Assembly: GCA_037176725.1 (NCBI GenBank)
Contig: JAZBRS010000054.1
Coordinates: 14,154,001 to 14,218,000, forward strand
Reading direction: 5' to 3'
Source: Posidonia oceanica
Lineage: Eukaryota; Streptophyta; Magnoliopsida; Alismatales; Posidoniaceae
Length of the DNA: 64,000 bases
The position numbers and the translations under genes are program-made. This document shows, piece after piece, positions 1 through 12,119 of this stretch. The notes below the pieces were generated by a model. It ran no database searches, was not told the DNA's origin, and saw only the letters and a list, made by a program, of their open reading frames with translations. Position 1 is the stretch's first letter. Every line of letters begins with the position of its first letter.

Positions 1-742
1 TTAACAAAAGGATGGGAATTTATCTCAACAACTTATATATGATGTGCAATATACTTGTCTAATCTTTGTTGTGAAATATGAGTATAGTGGTGTCCTATAT
101 ATAAGCATGAGTTAGAATAAACATGTGTAAAATGAGCTCACAATTTAGACATGTGTTGAACACCTCTAATTTCCTCTCAAAATAGACATGTGTTAAACAC
201 CTATAAAATCCTCTCAAAATAGACATGTGTTAAACACCTATAAAATCCTCTCAAAATAAACATGTGTTAATTTAGGAGTGTCCTATTTATAGGAATTAAT
301 GAGCTAATTAAGACATGTGTTAAACACCTATAAAATCCTCTCAAAATAAGATATGTGTTAAACACCTATAAAATCCTCTTAAAATGGACATGTGTTACTT
401 GTGTTGTAGATGTGCAATAAGCATGGGATGCTTCTTGCTAAACATGGTTTGTTTTTAGACTTATGGCTATTTTCCTAAAACACTATGGGGGTGTTTGGGA
501 GATTATTACAATTTTCTAAAATATAACACTCTTTTACATGACTCTTTACATATAACTTTAGTCTTCAATCTTCAAATGATTTATCTTGAATTGCCTTGAT
601 CTTTCTTATTGATTTCTCTTTGCCAATATCCCTTCTTCTTTTTCCAATGTCCCTGAGAACTTCTTTCTTGACCTATTAAGAAGGTTAGCTCACAAATATG
701 TTTTATTATCATCAAAACCAAGATGAGGCATTTTTGCCAACA
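1..742 (-). repeat. 3' LTR of element S (partial)
   Basis: Closely matches the right-hand copy at 3410-4595 from about its position 3890 onward and ends in CCAACA at 742, immediately next to a polypurine tract on the minus strand. It carries one more 37-bp tandem unit than the other LTR. The missing outer part lies before the window. Confidence 0.9.
130..390. repeat. 37-bp tandem repeat in S LTR
   Basis: A 37-bp unit built around ACATGTGTTAAACACCTATA recurs, imperfectly spaced, through this part of the LTR. The other LTR has the same array at about 4030-4250 with one unit fewer, so copy number changed after or during insertion. ACATGTGTTAAACAC recurs at every unit and may form short stems (ACATGT is palindromic). 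Confidence 0.85.
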
Positions 743-757
743 ATCTCCTCCTTTTTG
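743..757 (-). promoter_or_regulatory. Polypurine tract of element S
   Basis: On the minus strand the sequence reads TCAAAAAGGAGGAGAT directly before the LTR start TGTTGG. This is the expected plus-strand primer position for an LTR element transcribed leftward. Confidence 0.85.
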
Positions 758-1923
758 ATGATGAAAAAAATCACAAATATTCAAAGCTATAGAAATGGTC
801 CTCCCTTGGAATATGCATGAAAATATGTCAATAAAAACTCAATACTCCCCCTAACTATATGAGTCCAATATAAAATGTCAAAACATATATAATCTTAACC
901 AATGACTCATGCACCCTCCTATCTTTCATTAGCATGATAAGCTAAAAAACATAGCTTTGGAAAACTGATCCTATTCTTCTCCCCCTTTTTGTCATAAACA
1001 AAAAGAATTGAAAGCATAAATCCAAAGAAATATAAGCAGCATAAGCAAGAGCATTATCAAAATGGACATTCAACTTATAAGCTTCTCCCCTTTTTATCAA
1101 TATAAGGATATTCAATAAGGCATCAAAAATCAGTGTTAAAATAGTAGGAATCTACTTCATCCTCAAAGGTAAAGTAAAAATCATCAAAATCATCCTCAAA
1201 GGTAATTAATATTCAATAAGCATCCAAATCATACAAATATTTATAGATATTCTGTAAGCTCCCCCTCACCTTAAGCATAGATATTTTTTTTTGGCCAAAA
1301 TTTACTAATTGTTAAAAGATACCAATAAAAAAATACCAATTGTTGGAAAATATTCAATGTTGATACCATAATTGTTGAGATATTTAATATATTCAATGTG
1401 CTCCCCCTATCAATGAGCATGGATAAATAAAATTTATTCCAAAATAGATTATAAAGATCAATAACGATTCATTTCAAAGTATGTTTCATAAAAGCTCCCC
1501 CTTTCATCAAGTATGTATAAAAAATAGTTCAATGAAAAACATAGCAAAATACTTATAAAGATTCAAGAGTAAGATACCAATAATCAATATGACCACATGT
1601 CATAATTAACAAAAAATTGATCAAGAAATAAAAAAAAACAGACTTCTAGTCAATTCGGCAGACCGGATGAAATCGGCAGACTGAATCAGGAGATTTCAAT
1701 ATTCCGGTCCAAAAACAGTATTCCAAACCAGTTTGAAAATTTAAAACAGAGATAAATTTTTAGGGAATAATACCAATTGTTTGTAATGTAAATTCATGAT
1801 AAATTGAGTGAAATTCCATCCAAATAATTTTATTAATCAACAATTAAAAACATCCTTTTTAATGGGATTTCCAATATTTGTCAATGATTAATAGTCCCAT
1901 GTACCTTCTCCTTCTTGGAGAAA
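758..1923 (-). other. S 3' untranslated tract with repeated polypurine motifs
   Basis: AT-rich, with no coding potential that I can recognise. On the minus strand the motif AGGGGGAG(C), or a close variant, appears near 845-852, 979-990, 1085-1095, 1258-1266, 1400-1408 and 1494-1502. Multiple PPT copies upstream of the 3' LTR are a described hallmark of Sireviruses. No pol remnant is seen where integrase and RT should be. Confidence 0.75.
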
Positions 1924-3345
1924 TCAAGTACCAAGTAGAGATTTTGATACCCACTTAATTTTGGGTCCAAATGGATTAATCTTATTGTTTCTCATTTTAA
2001 GGATCCATTTATCTCTTTCTTCCACTTTCTTGATGACAAATTCAAAATTTTCATCATTCTTAGCTCTTACAAATCCATTTTCATATGGAATAACATTTCT
2101 AGGAACATTTTCACTTCTATGCTTCCTTTCATCAAAAATTTTCTTCTTATGTCTAATCTTACTAACATCATTAAGCAAATTTTCACTTTTGAACTTTAAT
2201 GATGCAAAGTCACTTTCTAAGACATCAATTCTACCTTTCATAATATTCAACTCATTTTTCAAGATATCATTTTTCATTTCAAATGCTTTACTCTTACTTC
2301 TCAAATCATTATTTTCATTTGAAAACAACTCCTTTTCATGAGATATATCCATAAAACTCTTGTTTGTACTTTTGTATTTGTCATTCAAAGACTTATATTC
2401 CAAATAAAGCTCATTAAAGGCATTAAGTAATTCATCCAGAGAAAAATCTTCAAAATTATTTAAAGATATTACCTCACTAGCCATAAAACATGAGTGAGCA
2501 AACTCACCATCTTTATCGGAAGAAGAATTGCTATCATCCCATGTAGCTTGAAGAGCCTTCCTCTTCTTGATTTTTCTCTTGTCTTTCTTTTGAATTCTTT
2601 CTTTCTTTAAGAATGACTTGAACTTGTTAGTAATAAAAGAAAAAAATTTCCTCATTCGAATCATCCAATTCGATCGAGGCATTAAGTGCAATACTCTTAT
2701 TTTCTAGAACATTTTCAATTTCTTTTTCAATCATTTGTACTTCATAGGAAGTGAGATTTCCTATGAGTTCTTCTAGTGAGTAATTGGAGAGGTCTTTTGC
2801 CTATTCAATAGTAGTAGTCTTTTTCTCCCATTCTGGAGTTAAAGACCGGAGGATTTTTCTAACTAGCTCACTTTGGAAAAAACTTTTCCCAAAAGATTGC
2901 AAATTATTTGTAATCTCAGAAAATCTAGTAAACATGTTACCAATGGATTCATTGGGTTGCATTTTAAATATTTCATACTTATGTACATGTATATTGATTT
3001 TTGTTTCTTTTACTTGGCTTGTTCCCTCATGAGTTACTTCTAAAATGTGCCATGCATCATGAGAAATATTACAATTAGAAATTCGATTGAATTCATTTTG
3101 ACTAATAGCACAAAATAAAGTGTTCAATCCCATAGCATCTAAAGTAGCTTTTTTCATTTCATTTTCATTCCATTTCTTATAATCCTTCTTACTAGGAGTA
3201 TAACCATTTATAACAATATTCCATAAATCAAAATCAACAGATTCGAGATAAATTTGCATTCTACACTTCCAATAATTATAATTTGTGCCATCAAAGAAAG
3301 GAGGTCTATATATGCTTTGTTCCTCTATAATGTTATTATTAAATG
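1924..3345 (-). pseudogene. Degenerate copia gag (S)
   Basis: The N-terminal part (from about 3340 down to 2801) has the copia gag (UBN2-type) signature: a peptide like FFDGTNYNYWK followed by MQIYLESVDFDLWNIV, then a helical domain with DAWHILEVTHEGTSQVKE and a C-terminal LTPEWEKK. A stop and a frame change separate it from a lysine-rich, coiled-coil-forming segment (2691-1924) containing ATWDDS and FSLDELLNAFNELY, which is typical of the stretch following the CCHC knuckle in these gags. I do not see the CCHC knuckle itself. The frame ends at KWVSKSLLGT, close to where the pol protease would start, but protease never appears. Product would be a capsid-like structural protein if repaired; it is broken here. 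Confidence 0.8.
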
Positions 3346-3395
3346 AACCAATTTCAACTAGAAGATGTTTAAATCTTATACTCTAGAAAAACCAA

Positions 3396-3407
3396 GCTCT
3401 GATACCA
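3396..3407 (-). promoter_or_regulatory. Primer-binding site of S (tRNA-iMet type)
   Basis: The minus strand reads TGGTATCAGAGC, the standard plant initiator-Met tRNA complement, two bases from the LTR end at 3410. Confidence 0.93.
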
Positions 3408-3409
3408 CT

Positions 3410-4595
3410 TGTTGGTATTCTAGGCTTCACTAGAGAGGGGTGAATAGTGAATTTGATATATAATACTGAATTTAAACTAACTTTGACAATCTTAAGCAAT
3501 TTATCAAGTAAATGAAATGTAGAGCTAGATTTTGGATATTAAACTAATAACATACAAAGAAGAGGATGAGAGGCAATGAGAATATACTCAAAGGATTTAT
3601 AGTGGTTCAGCCTTCATGGTTTAGTCCACTCCTCGAGAAAAATCCTCGAGAGTTACCTTAACCTTGATCTTGTTCCAGGCCAAGATCCTCCTGTACTCCT
3701 TGACGAGACCACGCCAAACCCCCGCAAAAACCGCGGTAATCCTTCTCGTTCTCGGAAAAGAAACTCACTCAAGAAAGGAAAATTACAACTCTTTTTCAAT
3801 TCTTTCTATATTTCCCAAAACACTTTTGGTAGGTGGAAATGATACACTCTTAGCTTGGAAAATGTCTCTCAAAGATATGAGTGGAATGCTTAACAAATGG
3901 ATGAGAATTTAGCTCAACAACGTGTATATGATGTGCAATATACTTGTCTAATCTCTGGTGTGAAATATGAGTATAGTGGTGTCCTATATATAAGCACGAG
4001 TTAGAATAAACATGTGTAAAATGAGCTCACAATTTAGACATGTGTTGAATACCTCTAATTTCCTCTCAAAATAGACATGTGTTAAACACCTATAAAATCC
4101 TTTCAAAATAAACATGTGTTAATTTAGAGGTGTCATATTTATAGGAATTAATGAGCTAATTTAGACATGTGTTAAACACCTATAAAATCCTCTCAAAATA
4201 AGGCATGTGCTAAACACCTATAAAATCCTCTTAAAATGGACATGTGTTACTTGTGTTGTAGATGTGCAATAAGCATGGGATGCTTCTTGCTAAACATGGT
4301 TTGTTTTTGGACTTATGGCTATTTTCCTAAAACACTATGGGAGTGTTTGGGAGATTATTACAATTTCCTAAAATACAACACTCTTTTACATGACTCTTTA
4401 CATATAACTTTAGTCTTCAATCTTCAAATGATTTATCTTGAATTGCCTTGATCTTCCTTATTGATTTCTTCTTTGCCAATATCCCTTCTTCTTTTTCCAA
4501 AGTCCCTGAGAACTTCTTTCTTGACTTATTAAGAAGGTTAGCTCACAAATATGTTTTATTATCATCAAAGCCGAGATGAGACATTTTTGTCAACA
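3410..4595 (-). repeat. 5' LTR of element S
   Basis: 1186-bp LTR with TGTTGG...CAACA ends; its minus-strand 3' end abuts the primer-binding site. It contains the 37-bp tandem repeat (about 4030-4250). A minus-strand TATA-like box TTATATATAGG lies at 3983-3993, with its counterpart in the other LTR at 94-104. It closely matches the partial LTR at 1-742 apart from tandem copy number and scattered substitutions. Confidence 0.9.
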
Positions 4596-4600
4596 AACAA

Positions 4601-5074
4601 AACATGCAATCTAAACGCTCAGCAACACTGTCAGTGTTCCGAATTGGGCACCCGCACACAAGAATCGCGCCAGAACTATCCACTAGGGATGTCCGCTGGA
4701 TCATCGCGCCTCAATTCATAAAACTCCAGACAGTAAGCATCACCACCCTAATGGATGCAAGCGAGAATTGAAATGTCTTGAAAAACATGCAAGCGGGAAT
4801 AAAGTATGCGCAATGAAACAAAATCGGCATACCGAAATTAAACAGTATGCCGTTTTGCTCGATGCTAAAGCTCACAAAACTGAGAGAGAATGTTCGGTCG
4901 ATTGGATAAAAAAGGTCAGTCGGGTCAGGGGATTTCAGTTGACCAATCCAAAACATTTGATCGAACCAGGGACTTTTAAGGAAGCCTCAGGACTCAGTTC
5001 AGTCGATTTGTCCAAAACGTTCGACCGAAAAGACACAGAAAATGGCAATAAAGACGTGGATGCATGCATGCTTC
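4601..5074 (-). repeat. Element E, Ogre-type LTR, piece 1
   Basis: Matches the G-family LTR segment near 33500-33610: both contain a run like CGCTCAGCA..CACTGTC.GTGTTCCGAA, then AACTCCAG.CAGTAAGCA and ATGCAAGCG. It is cut on the left by S (TSD AACAA) and on the right by D (TSD GCTTC). The strand is inferred from homology to G, whose pol is on the minus strand. Confidence 0.75.
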
Positions 5075-7521
5075 TGTAGATATCCCATTTTCGCATTTCC
5101 AAGAGTTAATTAAGGATATGAAACCTTGAGACACCCTAAATCACATGACTAAGGACGCATAGCACTTTTTCCAGATTTTCCATGATTTACTTAAAAACAT
5201 TACTTGATTTTACTTGATTCAAGGTCGTTAGCTGTGGCATAGCTGACTCACTCAAACTAGTGGTAAGTTTGAGTACATGAAACACTTTTCTCAGTATAAG
5301 TCTGTTAGCTGTGATAGAGCTAACATTATTATTCTACTCAAACTAGTGGCAAGTTTGATTCCCTTTAACGTTATTTAATGCGAGTTTATTAGCAGTGGCA
5401 GAGTTAATACGCTCGTTACACTCAAATTAGTGGTAGATTTGAGTATTTTAATGTTAAATAAAATATTTGTATGATTTCATGGAATTTCTGAAGTTTTTTG
5501 GGCTTTTAACGAATCTCTAATGGATTAATATAAAAGACAAGGGGAAAACTGCAAAAAACCCAGTAGTAGTCTATTAGAGTAACACATCTCTTTGGATTAA
5601 TGTGCAAATATTGAAGAGACAGGGGTAGAACTGCAATATCCAATAGTAGCCTGTTAGAGTGGCACCAACCTTAGACCAATGTGCAAATATTGAAAAGATA
5701 AGGGTAAAACTACAAAAATACAGTTGTAGCCTGTTATAGTGGCACCAAGCTTTGGACTAATGTGCGAATATTGAAGAAACTATGGAAAAATGCAAAAAAC
5801 ACACTTGTCGCCTTTAGTAATGGCGACTAGACTAGTTGCCACTAAAAGTGGCAACTAGCTAATTGCCACTCAGACTGGCAATAAGTTTCATTAAATATTT
5901 TCCCTATACTTTTAATATCTCTCGCGTGATATGTTGTCATCATTGGCTTCAATATAATATATGAGATTTTTATAAAGTGTTTTAATAATTTTTCCCATAG
6001 TAATTAATATTTCTAGGATTTTCCTAGCACTTAAATATATGATATATCATATAAACCTTTAAAAATGGCAATTAATATAGGAAAATTCTAGAAAATTCCA
6101 TAAAAATGGATGACGTGCTTTAAAATAATATATCTTTATTTTGATTAAAAAAACGTGGTTTTAAGTTAGTTATAACATTTTTAAATGCTATAACTATATT
6201 TAATTCAAAAATATATAAAAATAAAGATAAATCTAAAATGTTCTAGTGGTTACGAATCTAGACTGAGTCAAAAGTATTTGCAAAACTAATTTGCTTCTCC
6301 CACGAAATTATAAAAGATATTATTTTTAAATTTAGTTCACTTGATTGGTAAGCTTGTGTTTAAATTTAAGAAATCCTCTAAATATATTTTCATTGTGGGA
6401 AAATTTCAAAAATGGAGAATAAGTCTTAGACGGTTACTAGATTCGTAACAAAATTAGTTTGGGATTTAAATTCTAAATAATTTGAGTTTTAGAGCTAGTT
6501 GCCACTCCTAGAGGAGATTAGCTTAAAATCATGATTTTATTATTTTTTTAATGATTTTCTGTGCCGAGAAAATAAAATATCTGTAGCTAGGCGCCAATCA
6601 CAGTGGCGACTAGCTGAAGTGGATTATTTTCTTATCTTTTAATTTGATCCTCCACGTCGTCCCCAAGTCAGCTCGACGCCTCTCAGAGTGGCGACTTGAT
6701 GACGTTGCACATTTTCTTATTCGATTAGCGAGTCTTCACGTCATTTCCACGTCATTAAAATAGGATATTTATCCCTGTCACCTATGCATACGGCGACTAG
6801 AAAATTATCTGATTTAATTTTAAATTCATCTCTAGAAACTTCCTAGATCCTATCCACTCGAGCCCCACACCTCTATAAAAGGACCCTGAGAGCTAGAGCT
6901 CAAGGGGAGGCACTTCCAAAAGTGGAGAGATTCTTCTAAGATCTCAGAGATATTGTAGAGGTTCTGAGAGACCATTGAGTGTTAAAGAGAGAGTCCTTGA
7001 GAGAGCCATAGCCCCTCTACTCTGTCAAAATCCTAAGAGAGAATCAAGATCCTAGAAATCCATAGCCTAGTCGAAGCTCCGTTCGTGCCTCCACTTCCTC
7101 ATCCACGCCATAGAGCTTATGGGTGAAGGGAGTATCTTGTTCCAACCTCTATTTTTTTTCATTATTGCATTCCTTAAATAGGACCCATAGCATATGCATG
7201 CGGGGAACCACCCTCGGTTAGTATTAATTGCATTTTTTTTACAGTATTTCTTATTTACTTGATATTGTTTACTACACCTGGACTTACCTAGATCTACTTT
7301 ATTTGTTTTGAAGGAAGGGAATATATCATGTAGCACGAGGACGCCGCTGGACGACATCCTGCTGTTGATCCAGTGAGCTGAAGACTGACATCCATCCACA
7401 TCTCCTGCAGGCACCTTGTCAGCCGGCACAGCAAATCGACAAGTGGCGATCACCCGAGTTGTCGACATTCGTGGAAGCGTCGACGCCTTCATCCTACACA
7501 CCCCTCAATTCCACGTCTATA
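5075..7521 (+). mobile_element. Element D: solo LTR of the C family
   Basis: 2447-bp LTR with start TGTAGATATCCCATTTTCGC, the same as the reverse complement of the C LTR end. The 3' half (about 7060-7500) also aligns to the C LTR, including GACCCATAGCATATGCATG and TTTGTTTTGAAGGAA. It ends CTATA, with an expected CA changed to TA. The pentamer GCTTC flanks it at 5070-5074 and 7522-7526, so this is one LTR with an intact TSD: the product of LTR-LTR recombination that deleted the internal part. It splits the E LTR. Short imperfect palindromes of the GTTGCCACT..AGTGGCAAC type are frequent (5800-5880, 6590-6800). Confidence 0.88.
6873..6882 (+). promoter_or_regulatory. TATA box of the D LTR
   Basis: CTATAAAAGG, a strong TATA consensus, about 650 bp before the LTR 3' end. 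The corresponding C LTR position carries TATAAATAG on the opposite strand. Confidence 0.7.
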
Positions 7522-7526
7522 GCTTC

Positions 7527-9205
7527 CACCCTTCGCCAGTGGGTGCGACCGTCGCTCACGGCCATAGGAATGAGCCATAAACTCCGGTGAGCCTCCCTGA
7601 CGTCAATGGAGGGTGGAGGAAGCGAAGGATGATAAAAACATGATATGATGAAGCCATGACAATGCATAATAAACCAAGTACGGCTCCTCCCCATCCTCAC
7701 TCGTCGATTCCAGAGCTCTCAAGCTCGGCCGACCACGGGTGAGGCCATGAGCAAGAGAGGCTCCTCTAGAGCGTCTGGAAAGACAGAGAGGAGTGGAAAA
7801 CCAAGCAAAACAAATGATGCCAAGGCCTACTAGGACGCGGGGAAACATCACGTTCAACGGCCGACAGCCTCACGTGGGTGGAGAATCCATCACCGATCAG
7901 GCATGCGAAGTGGAAATTAAAGAACTAAAATGAGCATTCATAGATATTTCATTAACATAGAAGCATATTCTACCGCAAGAGAAAGGCAAACAGTAAGCTA
8001 GAGGATGAAAGCCTACCTTCTCCAGCGTGTGGATGCCGACGTCAACGGCTTTCCTCTGGCAAATGCGGCTCGGGCGGCGATGGAGGAGGCTGTGTGGGAT
8101 CGGCGGCGCTTGGGGAAAGGCTGGCGCGTTGTTGTTGGTGTTGCAGTGGTGCTTGAGGTGAGAGAGAGAGCTGAGGTGGTTGCTGTGTTGATGGGTGTTG
8201 TTGTGAAGTTGCTATTAGGTAGAGTGGGTGAGGAGAGAAAGATGATGAGGAAGAAGGAGACGTAGGTAGGTGCTGCTGTGTTGTTGAATGAGAATTGAGA
8301 GAGATGATGATGATGAAGGAGACCTAGGTAGGTGCTATCACGTATGGTCTTGTTGTGCTCTTGTGTTGTCTGTAGAGAAAGATGATGATGGAGAGGGAGA
8401 CGCAGGTGCTGGTTTTTTGTGTGTTGTGAGGTTGTAGGGTTGGGAGTGAGTGAAGAGAGAGAGATGTTGCTGGGGAGGGAGAGATAGTCTCCACGTAGGT
8501 GCTGTTGTGTTGTTGTTGTGTTTTGTTTCTGGAGAGTGAAAAATGATGGAGAGCTGGTTGTGTTGGGTCTTGGCTTGGAGAGTGAAAGGATGGAGAGAGG
8601 TGTTGTCTTGGCTTGGAGAGTGCCAAAATGATGGAGCTGGTTGTGTTGGGTCGAGTGAGAGGTTTTGCTTGGAAGCTAGAGAGAGTAGTGAGGCTGTTGG
8701 GTTCTTGGAGGGTGAAATGGAGGGAAAATGAAGAGGTGACTGTTGGATTCTTGGGTGGTGAGATGGAGAGAAGATAGAGAGGTGAGGCTCTTGGATTCTT
8801 GGAGGGTGAGATGGAGAGAAGATAGAGAGGTGACTCTTGGACTCTTGGAGGGTGAGATGGAGAGAAGATAGAGACGTGAGACTTGGGTTTATGTTTGGGC
8901 TATTTGGGTGAGGCTTGGGCTTGGGCTTGGTTTAGGTTAGGCTTGAGTTTGTGTTTAGGTGAGGGCTTGGGTTTGGTTTGGGATTGGTGTGGGCTTGGGC
9001 TTGGTTTAGGTGAGGGCTTGGGTTTGTGTTTGGGATTGGTGTGGGCTTGGGCTTGTGTTTTATGGATGTTAAGATGGGTTAGGATGTTGGGTAGGTTTTG
9101 GGATGTTTGGTTGGGTTTGGTAAAGTGGTGGGGTCTGCCTCGACCAAACTGCACATTCGTATGGAGAAGTTTGCCGACGCATGACTACAAAATCAGGGTG
9201 TCTAT
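7527..9205 (-). repeat. Element E, Ogre-type LTR, piece 2
   Basis: Continuation of E after D. It carries a purine-rich, GT/GA-biased tract like the G LTR middle, and ends with AAAATCAGGGTGTCTA, close to the G LTR end TCAAAATGGGGTGTCAACA. The exact E/T0 junction lies within about 9198-9208, because the terminal bases blend into the T0 codons for VYSDAS. No coding sequence is credible here; the GLGLGLG-type and RERGG-type reading frames are translated repeats. Confidence 0.65.
8735..9070. repeat. Degenerate G-rich tandem repeats in E LTR
   Basis: Two adjacent arrays. From 8735 to 8885 a unit of about 46-48 bp, with GGGTGAGATGGAGAGAAGAT, is repeated about three times. From 8885 to 9065 there is a loose repeat of GGGCTTGGGTTTG / TTTAGGTGAGGGCTTGG. 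These explain the glycine/leucine-rich open frames in both directions. Confidence 0.75.
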
Positions 9206-10558
9206 AGTGACGCCAGTGGAGTTGGGTTGGGTGGTGTTCTGATGCAGCATGACAATGTTGTAGCGCATGCGTCTCGCCAGCTGAAGGACCATGAGATGAA
9301 CTATCTGACCCATGATTTGGAGATGGTTGCTGTGGTGTTCGCACACAAGCTCTGGCAGCACTACCTGTATGGGGAGCAATTTGAGGTCTTCATCGATCAC
9401 AAGAACCTGAAGTATATCTTTACTCAGAAGGACCTCAACATGTGGCAGCGTAGGTGGGTGGAGTATCTGAAGGACTATGACTTCAGCTTGTCCTACCACC
9501 CTAGGAAGGCTAACATGGTCGCCGATGCTTTGAGTCGTCGTAAACACGTGATGGCAAACTTGATGGTCAAGGAGTGGACCATGTTGGAGGATCTAGTGGG
9601 TTGTAGACCCATGAAGCAAGCTCGGGGAATGGTTGGTGCTTGGGTGGCCAACCTATCTGTTCGCCCAAAGTTGGTGGAGTTCATCATTTCCTGTCAACAG
9701 TTGGATCCTTTCGTTCAGGCAACTTTTGAGAAGCTGGGGGCTGGAGAAGAGCCTCATTTCTCTCTTGGCACATTTGGAGAGCTGAGATTTGATGTGCGCT
9801 TGTATGTGCCCTAGTATGAGGAGGTCAGGCAGAGGCTACTAGACGAAGCTCATCGGTCCAAGTACACCATCCATCCAGGGAGTATGAAGATGTACCAGGA
9901 CTTGAAGAGAAATTTTTGGTGGCCTGGCATGAAGAGGGATGTTGCTGACCATGTGGTGAAGTGTATGACTTGCCAGCTGGTCAAGGCAGAGCATCAGAAA
10001 CCTGGAGGGACTTTGCAGCTATTGGACATCCCTGTGTGGAAATGGGAACACATATCCATGGATTTTGTGAATGGTTTGCCACGTACTTGGAGGAAGAATG
10101 ACACCGTGTGGGTGGTCGTGGATCGGCTAACCAAGTTTGCACATTTTCTTGCAATTCGAGTAAATCTCCCTATGCATCGGCTAGCAGAACTTTATGTATC
10201 GGAGATTGTTTGATTGCATGGTATTCCCGTGTCCATCGTGTCTGACAGAGACACACAGTTTACCTCGAGGTTCTGGAGGACTCTACAGGAAGCTTTTGGC
10301 ACGGTGCTTAGTTACAACACAACATTTCATCCTCAGTCGGATGGCCAGACAGAGAGGACCATTCAGACGTTCGAGGATATGCTGAGAGTATGTGCCTTGG
10401 AGTTGCAAGGGAGTTGGGAGGACCACCTATTGTTGGTTGAGTTCACCTACAACAACAGCTACCATTCTAGCATCGGAATGGTGCCATACAAAGCCTTGTA
10501 TGGTAGGCCTTGCAGATTGCCGGTTTGTTGGAGCAAAGTAGGGGAACGACAGCTCCTT
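9206..10558 (+). pseudogene. T0 pol fragment: RNase H and integrase N-terminal and core parts
   Basis: It begins inside RNase H at [15 protein letters not shown], continues through [14 protein letters not shown] and ends that domain at [15 protein letters not shown]. Integrase follows: a zinc-binding region (HRSKYTIHPGSMKMY ... CMTCQ), then the DDE core with D in SMDFVNGLP (about 10055-10080), D in SDRDTQF (about 10238-10260) and E in [11 protein letters not shown] (about 10332-10365). Stops interrupt it at 9812-9814 (TAG) and 10211-10213 (TGA, probably from CGA). It is cut mid-integrase after GERQLL by the insertion of A and resumes at 31377. Confidence 0.92.
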
Positions 10559-11379
10559 TGTAACACCCCGAACCCCTATTCTCTTTTTTTTTTTTTCAAG
10601 CTAAATCCAAACACTTAATCAATAACAACTAATATAAACAACAGCAATAAACCAAACTATAACTTACCTAGAACTTTTGATGTGTGGTTGAAGGGCACCT
10701 TCTCTATATGCACTAGTAAAAGTCCTACTCCTATCCTGCACCTGTGAAAAATAGAAAATAAAACACACATGAGTGACCATTGAAAGGTCACACAGCACAC
10801 ACCCATCTAACCTAGCCAAAAACCGACTCAACTAGTCAAAACCATAAAGCAAACCGGAAGAATAAACTAGGAAGCCAAACCCAAAACCCCACCAAGAACC
10901 TCCACACAGAAGCTCGTGTGGAACCAACTATTAAAATCACAATGTACCAAGGAAAACCTCTGAAAACCGGTTAAACCCAGATCCCTCAACACTTGGGATC
11001 TGCCACTAAGACAACCCACCAAATCACACCTCAAAATCGGTACCTCAAGCACAAAACCACAACAGGCAATCCACTAATATCACACAATCTTAAACCCTTT
11101 TTAAAATCATGCTTTTCAAAACATTATTCACTTTTACTTTCAAATCACCTGCATCTTTTGAAATCACTTTAGGCATTCCAGGAAAGCCAAACCACGGCTA
11201 AAACCATCACAAAGCCACTACACACGCACACTGCGTCAAAACCTGTCGAGTCACCCTGGCCACAGGTGACCGACCAGCCACAAGTAGTTGCCGGGGTCTT
11301 GAACCCTGGTCCCTATCGCACTACCGTGGAGAACCACCCCGTGCAAGAGTCCATCCGCCCTGGGCCTCAGCCCTCAACA

Positions 11380-11402
11380 AGTATATATATATATATATAT
11401 CT
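11380..11402. repeat. (TA)n microsatellite
   Basis: About ten TA dinucleotides inside the A LTR. A shorter (TA)n also lies in each B LTR near 13338-13350 and 27996-28009. Confidence 0.85.
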
Positions 11403-12119
11403 CAAACCTCACGGGGTGCGTCCTCGAACCCTAGACCCGACCAGCACCTACGCCCGGGTACCTTGGGAACTCGAACCCTGAACCCTGCAACACAACCACC
11501 TCAGTCGCGGGGACTCTAACCCCGGACTCTTCCAGTAGCACGTTTAGCGGACTCAAACCGTTGAGCCTACTGGGAAAAACACAGCAACCATACCTTAGAC
11601 TCACACCCAACCTCCCAAAGGTATTAAACACCCCTGGTCCGTTGGTACGATCTTACGGCACACGTGGCTCCGTCCAAAAACCACATAAGCCTCTTTTCCA
11701 AAACATTTATAAACCATACATTTCTTTTCCAAATCTCTTTTGGGAAAACCATCTTGAAACAATTTCAAAGATCATATCAAGAGCACTGCAAAACTCTACA
11801 TATCTTTCAAATCTCTTTTTCCAAATCCATTTGGAAACCATTTTCGAGAATTACTTCAAAAATCATCACGAAAGTACCCCAAGTACCATACAAGAAACCA
11901 CCATTAAAAGTTACCACAAACAACATATCTCTTTTTCAATACCTTTGGAAAACCATTTCCAAAACATTCCATACTTTCCTCAAAATCTCTTGAAAACCAT
12001 TTTCTGGTCATCAAACTCACCCACAAGAGACCACACACAAACCAATACAAGATATTAAAATCTCATAACAACTACAAGACCAAAACAATATCAAAACATA
12101 TCCCAGAACTCAAGTTCTG

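Larger units (their letters stand above)
1..4595 (-). mobile_element. Element S: gag-only Ty1/copia retrotransposon, Sirevirus-like
   Basis: Minus-strand LTR element whose left (3') LTR is cut by the window start. Order read on the minus strand: 5' LTR (3410-4595), tRNA-iMet-type primer-binding site, broken copia gag, a 1.2-kb AT-rich tract with repeated polypurine motifs, polypurine tract and 3' LTR (1-742). The internal region is only about 2.67 kb, and no protease, integrase, reverse transcriptase or RNase H is visible, so it could move only with enzymes supplied in trans. The gag family, the TGTTGG...CAACA LTR ends and the multiple PPT-like motifs point to the Sirevirus branch. The lineage call is inference. 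S sits inside the Ogre-type LTR E; the flanking pentamer on the right is AACAA (4596-4600), but the left TSD is outside the window. Confidence 0.85.

Noticed and set aside
1961..2341. Hydrophobic ORF on the + strand
   Set aside because: Antisense shadow of the copia gag coiled-coil region.
8883..9242. Glycine/leucine-rich ORF
   Set aside because: Translation of a G-rich degenerate repeat crossing the E/T0 junction.
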